Below, one piece after another: positions 7,802-13,259 of a stretch of 14,310 nucleotides of DNA. Position numbers and translations under genes: made by a program. The notes below the pieces were generated by a model. The model had not been told where the DNA came from. It saw only the letters and a program-made list of their open reading frames with translations, and did not search any database. Source of the stretch: CAUUFM01 sp041844335. Its GTDB lineage: Bacteria; Bacillota; Clostridia; Lachnospirales; Lachnospiraceae. How positions within the stretch are numbered: the first letter of the stretch is position 1; the number at the start of each line of letters is the position of its first letter. The stretch lies in assembly GCA_041844335.1 (NCBI GenBank), contig JBGZAX010000056.1, forward strand, positions 1-14,310. The letters run 5' to 3'.

Positions 7802-9826
7802 TTATCCAATTAAAACAAAATCTATACTTCCTGTTATCTTATCCGTCCTTACCACCTGCACGATTACAGTATCTCCGAAGGCATGGCATCTTCCCGTTCT
7901 AATTCCCGTTAATGCCATTTCTCTTTCATCATATTCATAATGATCATCATTCATGGTGTCAATACTGACCATACCCTCGACCGTGTTTTCAAGCTCCACA
8001 AAAAGTCCTCTGCCTGTAACACCGCTTATCACACCCTCAAATTCAGAACCGAGATATTTTTCCATGTACTCCGTCTTTTTTATCTTTTCGGTTTTTCTTT
8101 CGATATCAACAGATCTTCTTTCCATTTCACTTGAATATTTTGCCACATTACCCAAAATCTCATTATAATGCTCTATTCTTTTATTGTTCAACCTGTTATG
8201 CAAATCCTCTCTTATAATTCTATGAATCTGCAAGTCGGGATAACGTCTTATGGGAGATGTGAAATGACAATAATTAACACTTGCAAGACCGAAATGCCCT
8301 TTACATTCAGTGGAATATCTCGCCTGCTGCATACTTCTTAGAGCCGTTCTGCCAATTATCATCTCATTCTTGTCTCCGCATATTTTTTTTATCAGCCTCG
8401 CTATATCCTTGGGCTCTACTTCATTGTTCTTTATTTTAAAAGGTACAGAAAGCCTGCGGCAAACATCCTTAAGTATTTCAATCTTTTCATCACTTGGATT
8501 TTCGTGAACTCTGTAAACAAAAGGTGTTTCTTTTGCCGCAAAATGATAAGCCACCGTTTCATTGGTGACAAGCATAAATTCTTCTATTATACCGGTCGCA
8601 ACATTTCTATCCCGAATCACGACATCAACAGCGACATTATTATCATCAAGAACTATTTTACTCTCTTTAAAATTAAAGTCTACAGAACCTCTCTTAACTC
8701 TTTTTTTATTCAGCTTAGCCGCCAGTCTTTTCATCAGCTTAAGCATAGCTGTAATATTTTTCGGTAATTTCACAGCCTCTTTATTAAGTAATGCAGCCAC
8801 CTGATTATAGCACAGTCTTTCATCGACATTTATTACACTCTCCGCTATATCATAGTCAAGCATATCACCGTCTTTATCAAACCTCATTATGCATGTTAAG
8901 GCAAGTCTGTCCTCTCCCTTATTTAATGAACAAATACCGTTCGACAGCTCTTCAGGTAGCATAGGTATCACCCTATCAACAGGGTAGATGCTGGTCCCCC
9001 TTTTCAATGCCTCCTTATCAAGAGCGGATCCCTCCTGCACATAGTTCGATACATCCGCTATATGCACGTACAGCCTGAATCCGTCACCAAGCCTTTCCAA
9101 AGAGACGGCATCATCTAAATCCTTGGTATCCTCACCATCTATTGTTACTGTCAATACTTCTCTTAAATCTCGTCTGAACTCTATATCTCTTTTCGTTATA
9201 GGTTTTGCAACATTCTCAGCCTGCTTAAGTACCTTTTCGTCAAACTCGGTGTCTACTCCGAAATCCCTTATTACCGAAAGCACATCTATCCCCGCAGCAT
9301 CGGTGTTTCCGAGCACCTCCACTACGATTCCCTCCGGCTTTTTATAGTTGTTTCCATAATCAGTAAGCTTCACAACAACCTTATCATCATCTTCAGCTCC
9401 GTTAAAATTATGCTTTGCAATATAGATATCCTGCTTCATAAGAATGGAATCAGCTGACACAAATCCGAAATTTCCGCAACCCTTAAATAAGCCGACTATA
9501 TTTCTGTCACTTCTTTCCTTTATGGCAACTATTCTTGCCTCATGTCTTTTTCCATTATAATACTTATACGGCTCTATTTCCACTACATCTTTGTCAAAGG
9601 CATTAAGTCTGTCCCTGTGAGAAATAAAAAAGTCATCATCAAAACCCTCAACCGTCACAAATCCGAAGCCTCCGGCAGTTCCCATAAACCTTCCCGTAAG
9701 TATATCATCTCTATTTTTTAAGGTTTCGATTTTAAATCCGTAGTTGACGGTATTTTCAATTTTTTTATTAGATCTTTGAGATATCCTATGAGTCTTTTTC
9801 CTATTATTTATCTTTGTCTTTCTCAA
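7802..9826 (-). CDS. rnr: Ribonuclease R (3'-5' exoribonuclease), unusual 5' end
   Basis: A processive 3'-5' exoribonuclease for structured RNA. Two cold-shock/OB domains (about residues 44-100 and 110-170) are followed by the RNB catalytic domain with TIDGEDTKDLDDAV carrying Asp230, 233, 236, 238 and 239, then a C-terminal S1 domain (about 590-670). It is 674 residues, shorter than the roughly 780 of B. subtilis, because the N-terminal helix-turn-helix domain and a lysine-rich C-terminal tail are absent. The only usable start in this frame is a TTG at 9824-9826, with AAGAAAGG just 2 nt away, which is poor spacing. Upstream in another frame an ATG (9894-9896) begins a basic 12-codon ORF that would join rnr in frame if the 9-A run at 9865-9873 lost one base, giving about 697 residues. 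The true start is therefore uncertain. Confidence 0.93.
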   Translation of the reverse strand: MRKTKINNRKKTHRISQRSNKKIENTVNYGFKIETLKNRDDILTGRFMGTAGGFGFVTVEGFDDDFFISHRDRLNAFDKDVVEIEPYKYYNGKRHEARIVAIKERSDRNIVGLFKGCGNFGFVSADSILMKQDIYIAKHNFNGAEDDDKVVVKLTDYGNNYKKPEGIVVEVLGNTDAAGIDVLSVIRDFGVDTEFDEKVLKQAENVAKPITKRDIEFRRDLREVLTVTIDGEDTKDLDDAVSLERLGDGFRLYVHIADVSNYVQEGSALDKEALKRGTSIYPVDRVIPMLPEELSNGICSLNKGEDRLALTCIMRFDKDGDMLDYDIAESVINVDERLCYNQVAALLNKEAVKLPKNITAMLKLMKRLAAKLNKKRVKRGSVDFNFKESKIVLDDNNVAVDVVIRDRNVATGIIEEFMLVTNETVAYHFAAKETPFVYRVHENPSDEKIEILKDVCRRLSVPFKIKNNEVEPKDIARLIKKICGDKNEMIIGRTALRSMQQARYSTECKGHFGLASVNYCHFTSPIRRYPDLQIHRIIREDLHNRLNNKRIEHYNEILGNVAKYSSEMERRSVDIERKTEKIKKTEYMEKYLGSEFEGVISGVTGRGLFVELENTVEGMVSIDTMNDDHYEYDEREMALTGIRTGRCHAFGDTVIVQVVRTDKITGSIDFVLIG

Positions 9827-9864
9827 AACCTTTCTTAAATCTTTATTATTTCTATTTTTAGATG

Positions 9865-9873
9865 TTTTTTTTT
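9865..9873 (-). repeat. Nine-A homopolymer at the rnr 5' end
   Basis: Nine consecutive T on the plus strand (A on the coding strand) lie inside the 12-codon ORF MRRKRRSLKKNI (9858-9896), which stops shortly after the run. With eight A the ORF would continue in frame as a Lys/Arg-rich leader into rnr. Runs of nine A are known sites for RNA polymerase slippage and for replication slippage. A sequencing or assembly error in the homopolymer is an equal alternative. Confidence 0.6.
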
Positions 9874-9913
9874 AAACTCCTTCGTTTTCTTCTCATATTT
9901 ACCCACTCAATCT

Positions 9914-9949
9914 AAAAACATCCACCGTCGTAATTAAACAACAATGGAT
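9914..9949 (-). terminator. Intrinsic terminator between secG and rnr
   Basis: Read on the minus strand, the 30 nt at 9920-9949 form a 12-bp stem (including three G-U pairs) with a 6-nt loop, from ATCCATTG to CGGTGGAT. It is followed by G and five T (9914-9918). It lies 17 bp after the secG stop. No good promoter is visible between it and rnr, so it probably lets some transcripts through. Confidence 0.75.
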
Positions 9950-9966
9950 TAAATGTCATATATTAA

Positions 9967-10203
9967 TTAAAATCTGATATTCAAAATAATTGAAAGTATA
10001 ATAAACAACGTCATACAAACAGCTGTAATTTTAACAAGCTTACCCTCTATAGAACGACCTTTGTTTTTGCCCCAATATGTATCAGCTATTCCGGCTATGG
10101 CTCCGAGCCCTTCAGCCTTACCCTCCTGCATCAAGACAATCACCGCTAAAATTATACTGTCTATTAACAATAAAACTGTTAGAATAATTCTAAGAGCTGC
10201 CAT
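9967..10203 (-). CDS. secG: Preprotein translocase subunit SecG
   Basis: A small membrane subunit of the SecYEG channel. The 78-residue product has two predicted membrane helices (about residues 3-23 and 54-74) joined by a loop with VLMQEGKAEGLGAI, which matches the family's VLLQxGKGxGL-type motif. A longer frame would start at a TTG at 10215 (MEVF...), but GGAGG sits 5 nt before the ATG at 10201-10203, and the extra residues are simply the translated ribosome binding site, so I use the ATG. It lies 31 bp downstream of the tRNA cluster with no promoter or terminator in the gap, so it is probably cotranscribed with the tRNAs. It is followed by an intrinsic terminator and rnr, the order common in Firmicutes. 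Confidence 0.93.
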   Translation of the reverse strand: MAALRIILTVLLLIDSIILAVIVLMQEGKAEGLGAIAGIADTYWGKNKGRSIEGKLVKITAVCMTLFIILSIILNIRF

Positions 10204-10234
10204 AAATACCTCCAAAATAAACCAATAAAAAGAA

Positions 10235-10320
10235 TGCCGGCGGCCGGGGTCGAACCGGCACGAGTATCACTACCCACGGGATTTTAAGTCCCGCGCGTCT
10301 ACCAATTCCGCCACGCCGGC
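10235..10320 (-). tRNA. tRNA-Leu (anticodon TAA)
   Basis: An 86-nt class II tRNA with acceptor stem GCCGGCG/CGCCGGC, discriminator A, a long variable arm and a T-arm with GGTTCGACCCC. The anticodon loop CTTAAAA sits on the stem CGGGA/TCCCG and gives anticodon TAA. The 3' CCA is not encoded, so CCA is added enzymatically. It is the last tRNA of the cluster, before secG. Confidence 0.95.
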
Positions 10321-10352
10321 ATCTTAAATAAACTATTAAAATTTTCAAAAAG

Positions 10353-10426
10353 TGGATCCTCAGGGACTCGAACCCGGGACCTACCGGTTATGAGCCGGTT
10401 GCTCTAACCAACTGAGCTAAGGATCC
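10353..10426 (-). tRNA. tRNA with CAT anticodon (elongator Met, or Ile2)
   Basis: A 74-nt tRNA with acceptor GGATCCT/AGGATCC, discriminator A, D-arm TAGCTCAGTTGGTTAGAGC and T-arm GGGTTCGAGTCCC. The anticodon loop CTCATAA on the stem ACCGG/CCGGT gives anticodon CAT. It lacks initiator features (no run of three G-C pairs at the base of the anticodon stem, and 1-72 is paired). Elongator Met and Ile2 (lysidine-modified) cannot be told apart safely by eye. If Met, it would be the substrate of the TmcAL encoded at 1648-2796. No encoded CCA. Confidence 0.93.
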
Positions 10427-10440
10427 AAAATTGCCGCAAG

Positions 10441-10512
10441 TGATCCCAAGGGGATTTGAACCCCTGTTACCGCCGTGAAAGGGCGATGTCTTAACCGCTT
10501 GACCATGGGACC
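10441..10512 (-). tRNA. tRNA-Glu (anticodon TTC)
   Basis: A 72-nt tRNA with acceptor GGTCCCA/TGGGATC (one G-T pair) and discriminator A. The anticodon loop CTTTCAC on the stem TCGCC/GGCGG gives anticodon TTC. T-arm GGGGTTCAAATCCCC. The CCA is not encoded. Second in the cluster. Confidence 0.95.
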
Positions 10513-10535
10513 GCGTTTTCAAATCTGAAAATAAC

Positions 10536-10607
10536 CTCCCCGAGTTGGGCTCGAACCAACAACCCCTCGGTTAACAGCCGAGTGCTCTGCCATTGAGCTA
10601 TCGAGGA
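10536..10607 (-). tRNA. tRNA-Asn (anticodon GTT)
   Basis: A 72-nt tRNA with acceptor TCCTCGA/TCGGGGA (one T-G pair) and discriminator G, as expected for Asn. The anticodon loop CTGTTAA on the stem CTCGG/CCGAG gives GTT. T-arm TTGGTTCGAGCCCAA. The CCA is not encoded. It is the first tRNA downstream of the cluster promoter. Confidence 0.95.
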
Positions 10608-10638
10608 ATAAATTTGAAAAATCAAATCAGCAAAAGGT

Positions 10639-10667
10639 ATATTATCACAATTATCATAAAAAAGCAA
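10639..10667 (-). promoter_or_regulatory. Promoter of the tRNA-secG unit
   Basis: On the minus strand, -35 TTGCTT (10662-10667) with either TAATAT (10639-10644, 17-bp spacer) or GATAAT (10641-10646, preceded by TGT as an extended -10) as the -10. It lies about 30 bp upstream of tRNA-Asn and is the only reasonable promoter between pepT and the tRNAs. Confidence 0.65.
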
Positions 10668-10697
10668 GAGTTTTTTTATAATTTTCTTAAAAATCTT

Positions 10698-10719
10698 AAA
10701 ATATAGAAAAATTCTATAT
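10698..10719 (-). terminator. Weak AT-rich hairpin after pepT
   Basis: On the minus strand ATATAGAA and TTCTATAT (10701-10708 and 10712-10719) form a perfect 8-bp stem with a TTT loop, followed by TTT. Only one G-C pair, so it is a poor terminator. It is the only candidate between pepT and the tRNA promoter. Confidence 0.35.
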
Positions 10720-10774
10720 AAAAATATCAGATACATTCTGAATTTAGGTTATTTTTTTGATTTACAAAACGAAA

Positions 10775-12004
10775 TTAAAGTTTTCCGACAAGCTCTGATA
10801 TCTTAAGTACAACTCTCATAGCCTTTTCCATTCCCTGTAACGACACAAACTCATATCTTCCGTGGAAATTTTCACCGCCCGTAAAAATATTCGGAGTGGG
10901 AGTTCCCATAAGAGAAATTTTTGAACCGTCCGTTCCCCCTCTTATCGGAATTTCCATTACCTTTATATCAAGCTCTTCAAATGCCTTTTTAGCCACCTCT
11001 ACACATCTGAAATCCTTTTTAATATCCTCTATCATATTAAAGTATTGCTGCTTTAATTCGACAAATACTATGGGCGTATCAAAACCTCCGTTTATCTCTT
11101 CCGCTATCTTAAGCAAACAGTTCTTTTTAGCCTCAAACAGCTGTTTATCGAAATCACGTATAATATAAGACAATTTCGCCTCATCTACCGTTCCCGTAAA
11201 ATCCGTGATATGAAAAAAGCCCTCACGTCCGCAGGTTCTTTCAGGTACCATAAATTCCGGCATAGCATTCATGAATTGTCTGCCGATCTCTATTGCATTT
11301 ATCATCTTATTTTTTGCATTTCCGGGATGCACATTTCTGCCCTTTATGGTGATTGCGGCTGCGGCAGCATTAAAGCACTCATATTGCAGCTCTCCCACCT
11401 CTCCTCCGTCTACAGTATATGCAAAATCACAGCCGAAGTCATCTACATCGAAAAGATCGGCTCCTCTTCCGATTTCCTCATCGGGGCCGAACGCCATTCT
11501 TATTTTTCCGTGCTTTATCGTATCATTTTCTATAAGAGATGCCAGCGCCGTTATGATAGCCGCTACCCCCGCCTTATCATCAGCTCCAAGCAGAGTTGTT
11601 CCGTCTGTTGTAATAAGGGTCTGTCCTATATAGTTCTTAAGGTTGGGAAAATCATCGGGATCAAGTACGATATTTTGTTCCTTATTTAATACAATTTTTT
11701 CTCCATCATAATTTTCATGAATTCGCGGCTTAATATTCCGAGCCTCAAAGTCAGCAGTATCAACGTGTGCTATAAAGCCTACGACAGGCACATCTTTATC
11801 AATATTCGAGGGTACAGTCGCTGTGACAAAACAGTTTACAGGATTTAATTTTACGTCACTAAAGCCAAGACTCTTAAGCTCCTCTACAAGTTCCTCCTGA
11901 AACTTAACCTGACTTAAGGTAGACGGAACTGTGGTGCTTTCTTCATCCGATCTGGTCTCCTTTTTCACATAGCATAAAAATCTGTCCAATAACTCCTTTG
12001 ACAT
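10775..12004 (-). CDS. pepT: Peptidase T (tripeptide aminopeptidase)
   Basis: A cytoplasmic dizinc M20-family aminopeptidase that removes N-terminal residues from tripeptides. The metal-site residues are visible: His80 in GFIAHVDTAD (with catalytic Asp82), Asp142 in GADDKAG, Glu176-Glu177 in PDEEIG (general base and zinc ligand), Asp199 in VDGG and His381 near the end in ENFHGRYEF. The dimerisation segment contains GRNVHPGNAKNKMINA, typical of PepT rather than other M20 enzymes, and PIRGGTDGSKIS is present. Length (409) matches the family. AAAGGAG precedes the ATG by 6 nt. It has its own strong promoter and lies between an upstream terminator and the tRNA cluster, so it appears monocistronic. 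Confidence 0.96.
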   Translation of the reverse strand: MSKELLDRFLCYVKKETRSDEESTTVPSTLSQVKFQEELVEELKSLGFSDVKLNPVNCFVTATVPSNIDKDVPVVGFIAHVDTADFEARNIKPRIHENYDGEKIVLNKEQNIVLDPDDFPNLKNYIGQTLITTDGTTLLGADDKAGVAAIITALASLIENDTIKHGKIRMAFGPDEEIGRGADLFDVDDFGCDFAYTVDGGEVGELQYECFNAAAAAITIKGRNVHPGNAKNKMINAIEIGRQFMNAMPEFMVPERTCGREGFFHITDFTGTVDEAKLSYIIRDFDKQLFEAKKNCLLKIAEEINGGFDTPIVFVELKQQYFNMIEDIKKDFRCVEVAKKAFEELDIKVMEIPIRGGTDGSKISLMGTPTPNIFTGGENFHGRYEFVSLQGMEKAMRVVLKISELVGKL

Positions 12005-12034
12005 TCCTATCTCCTTTCAAATAACCCTGATTAT

Positions 12035-12058
12035 GGCAAAGTGTATATGATATTTGCC
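12035..12058 (-). promoter_or_regulatory. Stem-loop in the pepT 5' leader
   Basis: GGCAAA and TTTGCC (minus strand) flank a 12-nt loop just after the predicted pepT transcription start. The 6-bp stem has no T-run, so it is not a terminator. It could protect the mRNA end or be an operator dyad. No known riboswitch fits. Confidence 0.35.
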
Positions 12059-12069
12059 GATATTACCCT

Positions 12070-12098
12070 ATTTTAACAAATATAAGTGCCATTTTCAA
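12070..12098 (-). promoter_or_regulatory. pepT promoter
   Basis: On the minus strand, TTGAAA (12093-12098), a 17-bp spacer and TAAAAT (12070-12075). Both boxes match consensus at 5 of 6 and TGT immediately precedes the -10. It lies about 65 bp upstream of the pepT start and just past the preceding terminator. Confidence 0.8.
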
Positions 12099-12115
12099 CC
12101 AGTAATAATCAAATT

Positions 12116-12145
12116 CAAAAGGGACTGCCAAAAAAGGCAACCCCT
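12116..12145 (-). terminator. Intrinsic terminator of the Lys-rich protein gene
   Basis: On the minus strand AGGGGTTGCC and GGCAGTCCCT (12136-12145 and 12120-12129) pair over 10 bp (two G-T pairs) around a 6-T loop. TTTT (12116-12119) follows. It lies about 33 bp after the gene's stop and insulates pepT. Confidence 0.85.
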
Positions 12146-12178
12146 CCTGAAAAATATAATGATTGAAAATATTTTTTA

Positions 12179-13045
12179 TCATTCAATTATGATATTCATA
12201 TCAAAATTGATTTTTCCGTAATCGACCCCGTTTATAGAAATACTTTCCTCTACCTGTACGGTTAAAACATAATTTCCGACCTCTCCTTTCAAAACCTTGT
12301 CAAGGTCCTTTCCTGTCCACTTTACTTTATGGAATATTCCGTCATTTTCTCCCGTCTTTTTAAGAATCAGCAGCCCCTCATCAGGAAGTACCGCCTTTCC
12401 CTTTTCAAAAACTAAAGCATTTTTTCCTGAACTATAATTATCATTAACTAAAATAAAATCATTATTTTTAACTATCGGATTGTCTTCCTGATTTTTATTG
12501 TCATCTTGATTACCGGGTAAATCCTTGTCTTTTTCAGGTTTATTTTCATCCTGATTTTTTGGCAGGTTCTCGTCTTTTTTAGGCTCATTCTCCTCTTGTT
12601 TCTTTGGCGAAACATCGTTGCCTGTTCCCCCTACGAATACCTCTGGCATATATTCAGAATTTGCCCCTACATTATTATAGCTTTCATTAATCTGCTTATC
12701 ACTTTGATCATTTCTATCGGATTTTTTATTGTTTGTATCAAGATTTTTATTATCATTCCTGTCTTCTATATTATTTAAGTCTTTCTCGGTCTTTTTATTT
12801 TTCTTGTTTTTGCCGATTTTTTTATTCTTTTTGTCTAATTTTTTTCTATTCTTGTTTTTTTCTTTGATTTTCTTTTTCTTCTTGAATTTTTTCTTTTTTC
12901 TGTTCTTGACCTTGCTTTTTTGCATAGAAACAGTCCTACTTTTCGGCGTCTTCTCCGCTTTCGCATCGTTTACAGGCACGATAAACAAGCCGACAAACAG
13001 CATTAATTTAAGTAACAGTAATAATACAAGTTTTTTATTTTTCAT
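12179..13045 (-). CDS. Secreted Lys/Asn-rich low-complexity protein, function unknown
   Basis: 288 residues. Residues 1-30 form a signal peptide: basic start KNKK, a Leu-rich core at about 6-24, and a likely cleavage after AKA (residue 30). Residues 43-89 are almost entirely Lys/Arg/Asn, so very basic and probably disordered. Residues 90-146 are Asn/Asp-rich. Three 15-residue repeats (147-191; PKKQEENEPKKDENL is the first) follow, and about 95 C-terminal residues look like a small folded domain. No LPxTG sorting signal, transmembrane anchor or known catalytic motif is seen. The basic segment could bind anionic wall polymers, DNA or other polyanions, which is inference. GGAGA lies 7 nt upstream of the ATG. 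It appears monocistronic, with its own promoter (overlapped by a Fur/PerR-like palindrome) and terminator. I do not recognise the family. Confidence 0.85.
   Translation of the reverse strand: MKNKKLVLLLLLKLMLFVGLFIVPVNDAKAEKTPKSRTVSMQKSKVKNRKKKKFKKKKKIKEKNKNRKKLDKKNKKIGKNKKNKKTEKDLNNIEDRNDNKNLDTNNKKSDRNDQSDKQINESYNNVGANSEYMPEVFVGGTGNDVSPKKQEENEPKKDENLPKNQDENKPEKDKDLPGNQDDNKNQEDNPIVKNNDFILVNDNYSSGKNALVFEKGKAVLPDEGLLILKKTGENDGIFHKVKWTGKDLDKVLKGEVGNYVLTVQVEESISINGVDYGKINFDMNIIIE
12473..12607 (-). repeat. Three 45-bp coding repeats in the Lys-rich protein gene
   Basis: Encodes three consecutive 15-residue units (residues 147-161, 162-176 and 177-191), each starting with Pro and built on the pattern P-x-x-Q-x-(E/D)-N. 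The units are diverged, especially the last, so this is an old internal duplication forming an acidic/Lys-mixed spacer before the C-terminal domain. Confidence 0.7.
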
Positions 13046-13091
13046 TTAATTTCTCCAACATGATATTTTCTGTCTAATGATTCGTAAAAAT

Positions 13092-13112
13092 CGCATTTCA
13101 AAGCTTAATGCG
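13092..13112 (-). promoter_or_regulatory. Leader hairpin with T-run (possible attenuator)
   Basis: On the minus strand CGCATT and AATGCG form a 6-bp stem with a 9-nt loop, followed by ATTTTT, between the promoter and start codon of the Lys-rich protein gene. On the plus strand the same hairpin is followed by TTTT. It could be a weak terminator/attenuator in the 5' leader. The stem is short. Confidence 0.35.
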
Positions 13113-13120
13113 TTTTCTCA

Positions 13121-13139
13121 ATTTAGAATAATTCTAAAT
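13121..13139 (-). promoter_or_regulatory. Fur/PerR-family operator-like palindrome
   Basis: ATTTAGAAT-T-ATTCTAAAT is a perfect 9-1-9 inverted repeat. Its 15-bp core TTAGAATTATTCTAA matches the 7-1-7 PerR box TTATAATNATTATAA except for one symmetric change per half-site. It overlaps the -10 of the promoter reading into the Lys-rich protein gene, a position suited to repression. The regulator (PerR, Fur or a relative) is not in this window. Confidence 0.6.
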
Positions 13140-13164
13140 TACAGCTTTTATAAAAAAATGTCAA
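13136..13164 (-). promoter_or_regulatory. Promoter of the Lys-rich protein gene
   Basis: On the minus strand a perfect -35 TTGACA (13159-13164) with either TGTAAT (13138-13143, 15-bp spacer, 5 of 6 match) or TAATTT (13136-13141, 17-bp spacer, 3 of 6) as the -10. Transcription would start about 85 nt upstream of the ATG at 13045. Confidence 0.65.
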
Positions 13165-13211
13165 GTATTTTTTATACGGAAAATGCAATAAAATTTTGTG
13201 AACGATTTGTC

Positions 13212-13229
13212 AAAAGGCAAGCTATTGCC
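13212..13229 (-). terminator. Candidate terminator of the EAL gene
   Basis: On the minus strand GGCAA and TTGCC with a 4-nt loop form a short hairpin followed by TTTT, about 30 bp after the EAL gene's stop. A 5-bp stem is weak, but position and T-run fit. Confidence 0.45.
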
Positions 13230-13259
13230 GCTAAAAAGCCATGCCTATTTAACCTTGTA

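Noticed and set aside
10491..10736. 81-codon minus-strand frame over the tRNA region
   Set aside because: It runs through tRNA-Asn, part of tRNA-Glu and the cluster promoter, so it is not coding.
12729..13049. 106-codon Phe/Leu-rich plus-strand frame resembling a membrane protein
   Set aside because: It is the complement of the Lys-rich segment and signal peptide: AAA/AAG codons read backwards as Phe/Leu.
13198..13208. 11-bp AAATCGTTCAC shared between the region upstream of the Lys-rich protein gene and the region upstream of tmcAL (1560-1570)
   Set aside because: A single 11-bp match between AT-rich spacers is expected by chance at about this frequency, and there is no dyad symmetry.
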